Positions 11,759 through 24,463 are shown, numbered from the stretch's first letter. The stretch: DNA of 64,000 nucleotides from Theropithecus gelada (GCF_003255815.1 NC_037669.1:136177558-136241557); one strand, 5' to 3'. Program-made: numbers and translations. Notes: generated from the letters alone by a model not told the origin.

Positions 11759-12067
11759 GGTCGGGCACGGTGGCTCACGCCTGTAATCTCAGCACTTGGG
11801 GGAGGCCAATGTGGGCGGATCACGAGGTCAGGAGATGAAGACCAACCTGGCTAGCACAGTGAAACCCTGTTTCTACTAAAAATACAAAAAATTAGCCAGG
11901 CGTGGTGGCGGGCACCTGTAGTCCCAGCTACTCCTGAGGCTGAGGCAGGAGAACGGTGTGAACCTGGGAGGCAGAGGTTGCAGTGAGCCAAGATCGCACC
12001 ACTGCACTCCAGCCTGGGCAACAGAGCGAGACTCCGTCTCAAAAAAAAAACAAAAAACAAAAAAACA
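11759..12067 (+). mobile_element. Alu SINE, full length
   Basis: Runs from 'ggtcgggcacggtggctcac' to an A-tail with C interruptions. Target-site duplication ACAAATACAGATAATC flanks it; it interrupts the DNA transposon. Confidence 0.95.
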
Positions 12068-12701
12068 AATACAGATAATCCAAATGGGGCTGGCCAACAA
12101 AGATGAAAGTGCAGCAAAGAAATGAAAAGTGATAATACTGGAGTGAAATTTGAATATATGGAGTTATAGAAGAAAATGCTGACTATGGCAAGGCTGACAA
12201 GGTTTCAGGGCCTCTAGATATACAGCCAGGGAACTTATTAACATCAGTGAGGAAACTGGTTGTGATGGAAAGAATGGCAACGTCCCAGAGGAAGTGACTC
12301 CAGGAAAATAGTTCACATTAAAGAAACTCTAGGACATTTCATGACATTAAAAGTGCAAAGGATAAAATGTTGGAAGCAACCACGGCACAGAAAAGACACA
12401 GAGAAGTACTCTTTAAACTACTATTGAAACTACTACTGGCAAGCTTTTTACAAAGAAATAAAGTACTTTAATTCTCAATGTTCTTAGTATTTTAAGTTAC
12501 ACTGTAGTAAACAGTAGTTTTATTTTTTTGTTCCCCTATACTTTTGTAATTGACAAAAGATTTTAGTGTTTTAACAAAAATTTTTAAAGATCACAAAGCA
12601 ATTGTAATTTTCCCACTGACTATTAAAATTGCTTTGCACGGTTTCAGCTTGCATTATTATTTTTAGTCGTTTTACTTATCCTGCATAGGAAGGACTGCCT
12701 G

Positions 12702-13940
12702 TATTTAAGTAAACTAATCTTTACTCAAAAAAGGTATTTTAAAAGAATATTCCTGTTTTCTTAGCAATAAATGTTCAATTCTGTGCCACAAGAAGTTACT
12801 GAAGAAACTGAATTCTTGCCCTATTTCCTTCTACCTTGGGTATGACCTTGCCTATGCAGCAACTGTCACAGCTTTGACGATTCAGGAGAAAGCAAAAACG
12901 CTCCCGCTAGTAAAGGCAAAGTTCCTCTCCCTCAAAACCTGGAATTTATTTACTCCCACTTCACACACAGTTGAAAAGTTTGATAATTGGACTTCAAGAG
13001 ATTAGAAAAACCACCCTAATGAGAAAAAAGAAACTTAGTCACATCAGTGCAGAGACAAATAAAATTCAGCATCACAAGACAGGAAAATCTACCACATCTA
13101 TTTACATAAAGTTATTAAAAAGACAAATGCCTAAAGACTTAAGGTGACTATCCCTCAACTGCCCTGAGTGCATCACAATAAAGTAGGCAATATTCATAAA
13201 GATATATTTTAAAATATCAAGAAAAAAATATTAAGGAAAAAACTAAACCATATACAGCAAACTCTTTAAGAATGGGGCAAGAAGATCTAGCAGATTCTGG
13301 AAAAGTAGAGATGGAAATGTTTTGGATTTTCCTGGATCCCACATAACTACTGAACAACTAGATAGCAATGACCTTTACAAGAACCCCAAACTACAAGTTG
13401 GTGGTGACAGACTACCACAGTCACAAACCCTAGTGCTATAGCACCTACATGGGAAGCAATCCAGCTTTATTAAAGGACCTGAAAACAGGAGAATTCTCAA
13501 CACCCAAGAGGTATGACCCAGAAGGCACAGCAGCCAATTAGAGAACTGCAGCGCACTAGGAGGAGGTTTGTCCACACCAATAATACACAAGTAACAGGGA
13601 ACCCAAGGTAAGGCATAAAGGGGCCAGAGGAGTTTAACCCCCATGAACCCTTGACACTAACCAGTTAGAGATCCTTTCTAGGAGAAGGCCTGCTATGAAG
13701 AGTCACTGCTGGGAGATGAATCAAAATCAACAGGACAGGAAAAAGGGAGAAGGAACAGACTAACATGGGGCACAGGGACAGAGCCAGGAATCCTTAGAAA
13801 ACAACTGCCATAATTTTTTAACAGAAGAGGGAGTTATATAAAGTTAGAAACATTATCCTGACTAGTTTCCTTCTAAAAGTTGAGGAAAACTAAATTCACA
13901 TAAAAAGGAAACAAAGTATAGAAGTTAAATCCCATACTGT
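12702..13940. other. Intronic stretch without recognised feature
   Basis: AT-rich intron sequence. No Alu, no coding similarity, no tandem repeat. Short open frames here have no recognisable domain. Confidence 0.5.
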
Positions 13941-14521
13941 GACTAAAGCCTGTAATACCAGCACTCTGGGAGGCGGAGGTGGAGGTGGGCAGATCGCTTG
14001 AGCCCCATGAGTTCAAGACCAGCCTGGGTAACATAGAGAAATCCTGTCTCTACAAAAATTACAAAAATTAGGCCAGGTGCCGTGGCTCACACTGTAATCC
14101 CAGCACTTTGGGAGGCTAAGGCAGGTGAGGTCAGGAGTTCAAGACCAGCCTGGCCAACATGGTAAAACCCCATTTCTACTAAAAATACAAAATTATCTGG
14201 GTGTGGTGGCGCATGCCTGTGATCCCAGCTACTTGGGAGGCTGAGGCAGGAGAATCGCTCGAACCTTGGAGGCAAAGGTTGCAGTGAGCTGAGATCACGC
14301 CATTGTACTCTCGCCTTCACAAGAGTGAAACTCTGTCTTAAAAAAAAAAAAAAAAAATTAGCTGGGAGTAGTGGCACGTGCCTGTGGTCCTAGCTACTCG
14401 GGAGGCAGAGGTGAGAGGAGCCCAGGAGGTTGAGGCCACAGTGAGTCATAATCATGCCACTGCACTCCAGCCTGGGTGACAGAGCGAGACCCTGTCTCAA
14501 AAAAAATAAAAATAAAAAATA
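13940..14521 (+). mobile_element. Old AluJ-like SINE split by a younger Alu
   Basis: The left arm (13940-14070) and right arm (14358-14521) belong to one old Alu. The break falls after 'tacaaaaatta' in the central A-rich linker, where a complete second Alu (14071-14357) sits. Confidence 0.85.
14071..14357 (+). mobile_element. Alu SINE inserted into an older Alu
   Basis: Runs from 'ggccaggtgccgtggctcac' to a 17-base A-tail, after which the host Alu resumes at 'attagctgggagtag'. Confidence 0.9.
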
Positions 14522-14774
14522 GAAGGAATAAAGAACAGAATGATGTCTCTATGACAGTAAGCCAGAAAGACATCCTCAGATCAAAACTAGAATATACCAT
14601 TTCTATAGGAGCTAAAAGATACTTTAAAAATTACACAAGGCAAGAGAGAACATGAATCAACATTAGTCTATGAACTCAGAACGACCAACCCTAAGACATA
14701 CTCCAGCAAAATTGCTGGATTTAAAAAAAAAAAAAAAAAAACCTTTGGGTATTTTAGATTAAAAGCACACATAA

Positions 14775-14882
14775 TTTTTTAGGCTAAGGTGGGGGGATTA
14801 CTTGAGCCCAGGAATTGTAGACTAGTCTGAGCAATACAGCAAGATCTTATCTCTTAAAAAAAAATTAATAATTAAAAAAAAG
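14775..14882 (+). mobile_element. Alu left-arm fragment (FLAM-like)
   Basis: 'aggctaaggtggggggattacttgagcc' to 'atctctt' plus A-tail; only part of one arm. Confidence 0.65.
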
Positions 14883-15039
14883 GAATGTTGATAAACTTTA
14901 CCAAGGTTTTTCATAAGAGGCCATCATCTCACATGTAACACTGAATGAAGCTGGAACCTAAAGTGTTAAATCAAAAAGTTTAAGACTCTGTAGTTCTGTT
15001 ATCTTACCATGTACTTATTCTACCCTATCCCTTTTTATT

Positions 15040-15330
15040 TTTAAAAATTTTAACCTAAAGAAAAGTTGAAAGTTTGGTATAATAAACACCGCTCTTCATC
15101 TATATCAATGATCAGTAACATTTTGCTATATTTGCTTCATTTCCATCTACATATACTTTTTCCACCTGAACGAGTTAAAAATAAACTGTATACCTTTCAC
15201 TCCCCCAAAACCTTTTCAGCATGCATCTCCTACAAACAGGGACAATCTCCTATGTAACTACAATATCATTATCACATCCAAGAAAGTTAAAACTGATAAT
15301 TATCTACATATAAGTTTCCCCAATTGTTGA
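15040..15330 (+). mobile_element. Old LINE-like fragment (L1M-type 3' region)
   Basis: Phrases such as 'aaagttgaaagtttggtataataaacacc', 'agtaacattttgctatatttgctt' and 'agcatgcatctcctacaaacaggg' match an old L1 3'-region consensus as I remember it. Confidence 0.4.
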
Positions 15331-15694
15331 AAACAAGGTGTTTATGGTTTTTTTTTAAATCCATGGTTTTAAAAAAAATCTATCAAGGACCACACACACA
15401 GCACACACATTTTCATTCACTGCCTCCTTCAACTATTCACTCCTCACCTTTGTATGGTCTTTTATGGCATTGACCTTTTTTAAAGATCAGACCAGCTTTT
15501 TGTAGAATGTCCCACACTGGATCTCTTTGTTGTATCATGATCAAATTCTAGATCAACATTTAACAAGAAATTTACATTGGTAATGTTACCATGCCTCCTC
15601 TTGATGTGATACAATGGCAAAGACACAATGTCATTTTGTTCCATTACTGGTGATACTGAGTTTGGATAACATGCCAGCGTGCTTAAAAGAAAGA

Positions 15695-15910
15695 AAAAAA
15701 TAATCAGATTCAAATCTTCCCTTTGCTCAAAACCTTACAGTGACTTCCTCTTAGAATGTTCAATAAAGCTCAAAATATTTCCCAAGACCTGTAAGAACCT
15801 GGCCTATTCTTTAGCCAAAACTGCTCTTAAAATTCTCTATAGCTCCAGAGTGGTATGCTGTCTTTTCTGGCTGAAAAATCCCCAAAACAGGAATGAATCA
15901 TTTCAAACTT
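15695..15910 (+). mobile_element. L2 LINE fragment
   Basis: 'ttgctcaaaaccttacagtgacttcc' and 'caagacctgtaagaacctggcc' follow the L2 3'-region pattern. An open frame across it is incidental. Confidence 0.45.
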
Positions 15911-16094
15911 GCCAAGTGAAAGCAGCCAGGCATCTCTGAAATTACAATATATCTTAAAATTCCACTAGTCCAATGACACAACTATTATTGCCATTGTTAA
16001 TTGTTACTCATACTGAGTTACATAAAGTTGCAGAAAAGCTTTTCCTTTAGGGAAAGGGATTCCCAGTGTGTCTCAAGGAATTTCCCATAGAACA

Positions 16095-16258
16095 GCCATG
16101 TCTGTAATCCGAGCTACACTGGAGGCTGAGGCACTAGAATCACTTGAACCTGTGAGGCGGAGGCTGCAGTGAGCCAAGATCATGCCACTGCACTCCAGCC
16201 TGGGCTGTAACAGAGCGAGACTCTGTCTCAAAACAAAAAACAAAACAAAACGAAAACC
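16095..16258 (+). mobile_element. Alu right-arm fragment
   Basis: 'cctgtaat...ccactgcactccagcctgggc' then an A-rich tail with C. The left arm is missing. Confidence 0.85.
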
Positions 16259-16316
16259 CACGTGTAAGTAGGACATGAGTCTTTCAAGTTTGTCTAAATA
16301 AGTCTCTTTCTACATG

Positions 16317-16432
16317 CAGGTTAAACATCCTTAATCCAAAAACCTGAAAAATTTTGAGCACCGATATGATGCTCAAATGAAATGTTCATTGGTGCATTTT
16401 GGATTTTTGGATTAGTGGCACTCAAACAGTAA
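16317..16432. mobile_element. Tigger-like MITE remnant
   Basis: Begins CAGGTTAAACATCCTTAATCC and ends 'ttggattagtggcactcaaacag', an imperfect inverse of the start. It resembles the ends of Tigger7/MER44-type elements. Confidence 0.4.
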
Positions 16433-17700
16433 GTATAATACACATACTCCGAAATCCAAAATCTGAAATACCTCTGATAAAAAATTCTAGGTATAGATGA
16501 CAGTTACACAGTTGTTCATTTTAGGTAACAAATGTATAAAATGCCTTTAGAAAACTGTGTTTATACCTGAGAAAAAATCTGGAAGTCACAAGACATACCC
16601 TGATGCAATAATGCACAGTATTAGATCTACATTTGGTCATATAAGCAATGCTTACCAATTACCAACTGTTTCATGTTGCCTAAATTATGACCACTGTTGT
16701 TCCATTGGTCTTATACTAACAAATGTGTAGCTATTAAACAATATAAACAAAAATTTCAATCACTTAATTCATCTGAGTTCATTTTCACTCCCTCCTTTAA
16801 TCTGAGTACACAACACATAGGATTCTATGGGAATGCCTTCAATAAATTACTATGTTTAAGTTTTCAATGTTCGATAGGTTTGGGAAATACAAGTCTCTAC
16901 TGACCTATAATGTTATCTCAGCTTTTCACCGCTCTTGGTTAATAACTTCATACACTGAGAAAACTCTTTTCCCTAATGAGATTTGAAGCTAGTAGGTATT
17001 CATTAAAGACTACTTAATTTCTACGTGTTATGTATATTGTTTCAAATTCAATTATTTTTCCTCCTTAACTGAACCAGTTTGTACCTCTGACTGCAGTTTC
17101 ATCTTCTTTTGCTAACCAAACACATCTCTTAGTTTTTCAAAGTAATCCAGACTCTCTTCTACCCTATCACAAGGGGCCAATAGCTCCTTTCAAGTTCATG
17201 TGGGCACCATCCCAGAATATAATGAACAGCTGAATATACTATCTAAATCAATGAACTAAAAAGCAATTTAGCTTTAACTTAGATACCAGTTCTAGCACCC
17301 ACCTAAAGACAGCCAGAACCCCATACACATACCCAAACCATGGAATTGGGTGGACGAATTCTATCTTCTCAGGTAAAATGAATACAGTTCTACTGTATGT
17401 AATCTGTACATTATGAACACTAGGGGTAAGAAAATAGAACAATTCTCTATTATCTTTTTCTTCTAATTTGAGCGGAAATTTAAAGTTGGTTCAGGGCCAC
17501 AATTTCTAATCTGATTTTTTAACCTTTGAAATCAATGCCCATTTTCCCCTCGAGTTTCAATTATCCTAAGACTTGTCTTTCCAGAAAGTTAAGGCAATAT
17601 TATTTTGTTGACACAATATACGTATGTGACCAGTTCTCAGATAACTAAGAAACGTTGGCACTGTTGACTAAATGAAAGTATATTGTTCTTTGCCCTGTGA

Positions 17701-18007
17701 TTTTTTTTTTTTTTTTTTTTTTTTTGAGGCAGAGTCTCACTCTGTTGCCCAGGCTGCAGTGCAGTGGTGCAATCTCAGCTCACTGCAACCTCCCCTTCCC
17801 AGGTTCAAGTGATTCTCCTGTCTCAACCTCCTGAGTACTTGGGATTACAGGAGTGCACCACCATGCCCAGCTAATTTTTGTATTTTCAGTAGAGACGGGG
17901 TTTCACCATGTTGGCCAGGCTGATCTTGAACTCCTGACCTCAGGTGATCCACCTGCCTTAGCCTCCCAAAGTGCTGGGATTACAGGTGTTAACCACCATG
18001 CCCGGCC
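17701..18007 (-). mobile_element. Alu SINE, full length
   Basis: 25-base oligo-T at left, both arms, ends 'catgcccggcc'. Confidence 0.94.
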
Positions 18008-18703
18008 TGCCTCATGATATTTAAATCCCTAAAATCTTCATTATAGCTAGTTTTTCTATTCAATAACAAGCATTAGCCAACTGAGGAACAAGGTTATCTT
18101 TGGGTAGGTTTAAACCAGTATCCATCAGCCCGAATCAATCTGCTTGTTTCCTAAAGTTGGCAACGTACACAATTTTGAAAAGGGTAAACATTCAGTAAAA
18201 ACTGTTGTCAAATTATTAAAATATTAGAACAAAAAGTTCTGAACTGCATTCAGTCTTATCAATTCTGTTCTGTTAAACTCCTTGGGTTTTTTCTTACATT
18301 CACCTCTAGTTGTCCTGACTCACTCTGCATTCCTGTGGTGACAGAGATCTACTATTTTAACAACAATTACTTTTGAAGGTGATTTCAAGTGTGTGCACAT
18401 GTGTAGCCTGCTTGCATGAAGAACCAAAGGTATCTTGCAAAGAAGCGAAGAAATGAAAACAATACAAATGTATACCCAAACTCTGACTCGTTCTCTTCAG
18501 TTCATCTTCCCATACTATCAGTGTACTAAAGATGACCTTAAAACACAAGACAGTTTTTATGAAGAGATGAAAGATAATCAAAGGGCTATATTTTTCTAAA
18601 TATACTGAATTTGTGAACACTCTTAATTTTGATTATCATATGATCACTATTCCTAAAGTATTTTTAAGATATTTATACATTTTTTTCCTTAAGAAATAAA
18701 TTA

Positions 18704-19007
18704 GGCCAGGCGCAGTGGCTCATGCCTGTAATCCCAGCACTTTGGAAGGCTGAGGCAAGTGGATCACTTGAGCTCAGGAGTTTGAGACCAGCCTGGGCAA
18801 CATGGTGAAACCCCATCTCTACTAAAAATACAAAAATTAGCTAGTCGTGGTGGCCTGCACCTACAGTTTTAGCTACTTGAGAGCCTGAGGTATGAGAATG
18901 GCTTGAACCCAGGAGGCAGAAGTTGCAATGAGCTGAGATAGTGCCACTGCACTCTAGCCTAGGTGACAAAGTGAGACTCTGTCTCAAAAACAAAAAGAAA
19001 AAAAATA
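18704..19007 (+). mobile_element. Alu SINE, full length
   Basis: Runs from 'ggccaggcgcagtggctcat' to an A-tail with C/G interruptions. TSD-like 'aagaaataaa' / 'aaaaaataaa' flanks. Confidence 0.93.
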
Positions 19008-19724
19008 AACTTTAAGTAATGGAGTGTCACAATTTCACAAGTGTTTAGTATGTAGGTAGTATGTGGTCCATTTTTCAAGATGTTACTATTTTGTACTTCA
19101 TAAACCCAGTCTCTTTTCTACATGTGACCCTTTCTATTATACAGCATACATTAATTGCACCATTGGAAATAATGAATAAAACCTGAAAAAACTATTTACA
19201 AAATTGGTAAAATAATACTGATAATGAGAATGAATCAAGCATGTATTCTGACTCTACCAGAGTAACCACATAGTTAGCGAAGGAACATTTTTAAGCAAAC
19301 TGTTACCAGTTCATGACAAAAAAAGAATACATAAGTTTTACATAAGCATCCATAAATTTGCATAACAAGTTGACAAAGTAATTTTATTTCTGTTGCATCT
19401 ATAATAAATATCGGGGGCTTTTAAAATATATTAGATTTTATATTTTCATTTGTCTAGAAATATATTGTATTTTACAAAAGTAGCAGTCCTCAGTACTGGA
19501 AATTTTTTTAAAATGGTCTTCACTACAGATGTTTGAGAAGCACTGAAAAACAGTGGCTATTAAAACCATTAGGTAAAAGGTTAATGAGAAACCTGATAAT
19601 GATGGATAAGTTGGTAATATCTGAATCAACCAATGCAGCTTAACATACAAAAACAGACAATCAGACATATGTAACTATCTTACTGTGATGCACTACATAA
19701 ACATAAATGAAAGACTGGTCACAT

Positions 19725-19830
19725 GTTGATAACTGCTGAACTGGATAGGGACATGAGGGATCATTATACTCTTCACTGTACTTATGCAAATGTTTTCAAT
19801 TTTCCATATACAACAGTCTGCATCATTGGC
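19725..19830 (+). mobile_element. Possible old L1 3'-end fragment
   Basis: 'gggacatgagggatcattatactcttc' and 'caattttccatatacaac' resemble L1M 3' ends. Confidence 0.35.
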
Positions 19831-20003
19831 CCTAATTCTTCACCGTTTCCTATATCTATGATTTTATCACTTGAGTCTGCAGCTTGTCCTATTACAGTTA
19901 GAATACACTTCCCTCACCTTTGTCACTAGGCTCAAGCACAAGACTTGCTTTGGCCAACATAACGAGGGCAAAAGTCATAGTACGCCAAGCCTTAAGCAGT
20001 CTT

Positions 20004-20312
20004 CATTTATTTTATTTTATTTTATTTTTTTGAGACAGGGTCTCACTCTGTCACCCAGGTTAAAGTGCAGTGGCACGACCTCAGCTCACTGCAACCTCCG
20101 CTTCCCAGGCTCAAGCAATCCTCCCAGCTCAGTCTCCCAGGTGGCTGGGACCCCCCATGCGTGCACCACCACACCTAATGTTCTGTATTTTTAGTAGAGA
20201 CAGGGTTTCGTCATGTTGCCCAGGCTGGTCTAAACTCCTGAGCTCAAGTGATAACGCCCACCTCAGCCTCCCAAACTGCTGGGATTACAGGTGTGAACCA
20301 CCAGGCCCTGCT
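20004..20312 (-). mobile_element. Alu SINE, full length
   Basis: (ATTTT)n-modified oligo-T at left; ends 'accaggccctg'. Target-site duplication CCTTAAGCAGTCTT. Confidence 0.93.
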
Positions 20313-20620
20313 GCCTTAAGCAGTCTTAGTGTTTCCACTTGCCTCTTGGGCTTCTGCCACCATAACATCATGAGTGTACTAGTCTCAGGAAAATGACAAG
20401 ATCAGGTGGAGCTGAGCAATGTCAGCTGACCCACAAACTCATGAGCAAAAAATAAATGCTTATGTTTGTACGCACTTAGATTTTATAATTGTTAATCAGC
20501 ATTATTGTGGCAATAGCTAACTGAAATGCCACAGTACAATTTTAAAAATTAGTATATCATATGCCTTTGTGAAGATGTTTCTACCACCAGCCTAAGTAAC
20601 ATTTAAAAAACTAATATCAA

Positions 20621-20915
20621 GCTGGGCACAGTGGCTCATGCCTGTAATCCCAGCACTTTGGGAAGCCAAAGCGGGTGGATCACCAGAGGTTGGGAGTTTG
20701 AGACCAGCCTGACCAACATGGAGAAACTCCGTCTCTACTAAAAATACAAAATTAGCCAGGTGTGATGGCACATGCCTGTAATCCCAGCTACTTGGGAGGC
20801 TGAGGCAGGAGGATCGCTTGAACCCAGGAGGCAGAGGTTGTGGTGAGCCGAGATCACGCCATTGCACTCTAGCCTGGGCAACAAGAGCAAAACTCCATCT
20901 CAAAAAAAACCCAAA
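20621..20915 (+). mobile_element. Alu SINE, full length
   Basis: Runs from 'gctgggcacagtggctcatg' to an A-tail. Target-site duplication AAAAAACTAATATCAA. Confidence 0.94.
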
Positions 20916-21472
20916 AAACTAATATCAAAGCATCCATAGCAGGCTCTGAATTAACAACATACTTTGTCAAAACATCACATTGTGCCCCATAAATATATAC
21001 AACAAATAAATACTAATAACATGTTTTGATTCTGCCTTTGCTGGCCATATACAACAGAAATACAAAGAGTGTAAGTCAAAATTGTACAAAATGTCTATAA
21101 TTATGGTCATCTCTCTGTGACTTTGTCTTTATGATAAACGTTACACTGATTCTTTAGCTTTAGACATTAAAATACAAATGCACATTTATCGTTTTCTTTT
21201 AATAAGGGAGTAACTAATGAAGGAAAGACATCAGAGAAAAGAAACCACTGGGAAGCACTATTAACCTCTAGAGAGACAGACCTGGTTAACCCAAGATGTA
21301 CCGCATTAGACAGGATAATATGCCTAACAGACAAACCGATAAAGATTTTAATAACTGAAGAGTTTTTACTTAAAAATACTGCACCAATACCAAGTTTGCA
21401 TTTTTAAAAAACATAACTTTGTTAAATCCAGAGTGCTTCTGATTCTATTTGTTGTTCAAGGGAATGTTGTAA

Positions 21473-21605
21473 GTGACAGAAATGTTCTATATCAATTGGG
21501 GTGACAGTTACATGAGTACATATATATGTCAAAACTCAAACTACATACTTAAAGATCTATGCACTTCACTGCATGTACATTTTACCACAATAAAAACAAG
21601 CAAAA
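21473..21605 (+). mobile_element. Old L1 3'-end fragment
   Basis: 'gggtgacagttacatgagtac', 'gtcaaaactcaaact' and 'ttttaccacaataaaaac' follow the L1M 3'-end pattern. Confidence 0.55.
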
Positions 21606-22205
21606 CAAAACACCTATTAGTGAGTTTTTTAAACTACCACCTCTCTCCACAACTGATACTAAAGATACAAAGCTGATATAAAAAGATACTACCACAATGA
21701 GCAACTGTTACCCTCAGCCTTCCGGGGCACTGACGGTCAAGCTCTGCCAGCGTGTCAATAACAAGGCCAACAGTCATCCAAATCTAAGAGCCAGTCTGTT
21801 AAAAAACCGTAAGTCAGATTAAATCCACCTTAGAAAAGATACAAAAATGATCTCAAAATGAAACAAAGACATAAATAAGAGCAAAAACTATAAAACTTTT
21901 ATAAGAAAACATAGGTAATTACACAAATCTTTGTGATATGCATTGAATTAGGCAACAGTTTTTTAGATGACACCAAAAATGAAAGTGACAAAAGAAGAAA
22001 TAAATTAAGCCTCAAAATTAAAGGTTTTGGTGCTTCAAAGAACACCATTAAGAAAGTGTAAAAAGATAATCCACAGAATGGCAGAAAATAATCACAAATC
22101 ATATTGACAAGAAACATCTCTAGACTTAAAAAACAAAACAAAACAAAAAACTCTTAAAACTCAATAAAAAAGAAAAATAATCCAATTTAAAAATGGGCAG
22201 AAGAG

Positions 22206-22369
22206 TTAGCCAGGCATGGTGGCAGGTCCCTGAAATCCCCACTACTTGGGAGGCTGAGGCAGGAGAACTGCTTAAACCCAGAAGGTGGAGGTTGCAGTGA
22301 GCTGAGATTGTGCCACTGCACTCCAGCCTGGGTGACAGCATGAGACTCCGCCTCAAAAAAAAAAAAAAC
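22206..22369 (+). mobile_element. Alu right-arm fragment inside L1
   Basis: 'gttagccaggcatggtggcagg' to A-tail. It lies between AAATGGGCAGAAGA and AAATGGGCAAAAGA, a target-site duplication, so the copy was 5' truncated on insertion. Confidence 0.88.
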
Positions 22370-22537
22370 AAATGGGCAAAAGACCTGAACAGGCATTTCT
22401 CCAAAGAAAATACATAAATAGCCAATAAGCACATGGAAAAAATGCACATAATCAGTCATTAGGGAAATGCAAATTAAAGCCAGAATGAGATCCCATTTCA
22501 CAGCGACTCTGATGGCTATAATCAAAAAGACAAGTAG

Positions 22538-22832
22538 GTCAGGCGTGGTAGCTCATGCCTGTAATCCCAGCATTTTGGGAGGCCGAGGCAGGCGGATCAC
22601 CTGAGGTCAGGAGTTCGAGGCCAGCCTGACCAACGTGGGAAAACCTCGACTCTACTGAAAGTACAAAAATTAGCCAGTGTGGTGGCGCATGCCTGTAATC
22701 CCAGCTACTTGGGAGGCTGAGGTGGGAGAATCGTTTGAACTGGGGAGGTGGAGGTTGCAGTGAGCCAAGATAGCATCACTGCACTCCAGCCTGGGCGACA
22801 GAGACTCTGTCTCGGGGGGGGAAAAAAAAAAG
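22538..22832 (+). mobile_element. Alu SINE, full length
   Basis: Runs from 'ggtcaggcgtggtagctcat' to a tail with a G7 run before the As. Confidence 0.92.
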
Positions 22833-22846
22833 GATGTGGAGAAATA

Positions 22847-23450
22847 GTGATGGCTAATTTCAGGTATAAACTTCACTAGACTAATAATACCCAGAGAGCT
22901 GGTAAAGGATTATTTCTGGGTATGTCTCTGAGGGTGCTTCCAGGAGAGACTGGCATTTGAATCAGTAGACAGAGAAAGGAAGATCGACCCTCATCCAATG
23001 TGGGCAGGCATTATCCAATAGGCTGAGGCCAGGGCAGAACACATTCAAGGCAGGGGAAAGTCGAATTATCTCCCTTCTGGAGCTAGGACACCTTCTGCCC
23101 TTATATATAAGAACTTCAGGATATGGCCTTCGGATTCCAGGACTTGCACCAGCAGCCACTCTCCCATCGTCCTCTCACCAACCCTCTTCCACCAAAGTTC
23201 TCAAGCCTTCAGACTGAGAGTTACACCATGGACTCCCCCAGTTCTCAGGTCTTTAGACTTACACGAAGTAATGCTACCAGCTTGGTGGGTTCTCCAGCCT
23301 GCAGACAGTCTATCGTGGGACTTCTCAGCCTTCATAATTGTGTCAGCCAATTCCCCTAACAAATTTCCTCTCATATTTCTCTATATATACATATCTATTA
23401 TCTATTTCTCTGTCTATAGCCTACTGTTTTTCTGGAGAATCTTAACATAT
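22847..23450 (+). mobile_element. Unidentified ancient interspersed repeat
   Basis: A block of about 600 bp interrupts the old L1. It begins 'tgatggctaatttcaggtat', contains 'catccaatgtgggcaggcattatccaat', and ends 'ttttctggagaatcttaaca'. I recognise this as a repeated mammalian sequence but cannot name its family. Open frames in it lack any domain. Confidence 0.5.
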
Positions 23451-23847
23451 ACTGCTACACAGCAGACAGAAATGTAAAATGTTGCAGCTGCTTTGGAAAA
23501 CAGTCTGACAGTTCACTAAAACGTTAAACGGAGTCACCATATGACCCAGAAATTCCACTCTTAGGTATATACTCAAGAGCATGAAAACTTTTGTCTAGAT
23601 AAAAACTTATACAGAAATGTCCATGGCAGCATTATTCACAATATCCAGAGTGAAAACAACCCAATGTTCACCAACTGATGAGTAGATAAATATAAGGTGG
23701 TATACATACAATGGAATATTAGCAGGTAATAAAAAGGAATAAAGTACTTATACATGCTACAAGATGAACCTCGAAAGCATTATGCTAAGTGAAAGCCACA
23801 AAACACCATATATTTTAAGATTCTAGTCACAAAATGTCCAAAATAGG

Positions 23848-24463
23848 TGCTATGGTCTGAATGTTTGTGTCCCCCTAAAATTCACATGTTGAAACCTAAT
23901 CACCAATGTGATATTAGGAGGTGAGGTCTTTGGGAGGTGGTTAGAGCATGAGGGCAGAGCCCACACGGATAGGATTAGTACCCTTATAAAAGAGGCCCTA
24001 GGGGCCGGGCACAGTGGCTCACGCCTGTAATTCTAACACTTTGGGAGGCCAAGGTAGGTAGATCGCCTGAGGTCAGGAGTTCATGACCAGCCTGGTCAAC
24101 ATGGCAAAACCCCGTCGCTACTAAAAATACAAAAATTAGCTGGGCATGGTGGCACATGCCCAGCTACTCAGGAGGCTGAAACAGGAGAATCGCTTGAATC
24201 CAGGAGGCAGAGGTTGCAGTGAGCTGAGATCACACCACTGTACTAGTGAGACTCTCAAAAAAAAAAAAGAGGCCCCTCACCTTGCACATAGAAGTGCAGG
24301 AAGCACTTCTATGAACCAGGAAGTGGGCCCTCACCAGGCACTGAATCTGCAGGTCCCTTGATTTTGAACTCAGCACTCAGAATTGTCAGAAATTTTTGTT
24401 GTTCATAAGCCACTCAGTTTCTGGTATTTTGTTTTAGTGGCCCCAACAGACTAAGACAATTGG
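23848..24463 (+). mobile_element. MLT1A-like MaLR LTR, split by an Alu
   Basis: 'tgctatggtctgaatgtttgtgtcc' through 'aataggattagtacccttataaaag' (to 24002), resuming after the Alu with 'gaaccaggaagtgggccctcacc' and ending 'cccaacagactaagaca'. It starts with TG and ends with CA as LTRs do. It is a solo LTR of the non-autonomous MaLR group. Confidence 0.75.
24003..24271 (+). mobile_element. Alu SINE with small deletions, inside the LTR
   Basis: Starts 'ggccgggcacagtggctcac'; the right arm lacks part of its end ('ccactgtactagtgagactc'). AAAGAGGCCC is duplicated at both sides. Confidence 0.92.

Larger units (their letters stand above)
11421..12701 (+). mobile_element. DNA transposon of Tigger/pogo type (decayed), with Alu insertion
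   Basis: Starts CAGGCGGAGTTCTTGACTTG and ends with the near inverse (...GGAAGGACTGCCTG). A TA dinucleotide lies on each side, as expected of Tc1/mariner superfamily insertion. Without the Alu at 11759-12067 the element is about 970 bp, too short for an intact transposase. The stretch 12070-12480 translates to fragments with a faint resemblance to Tigger-family transposase C-termini, full of stops. Strand is a guess from that resemblance. Confidence 0.5.

Noticed and set aside
15679..15939. 86-codon open frame.
   Set aside because: It follows an L2 fragment and has no domain.
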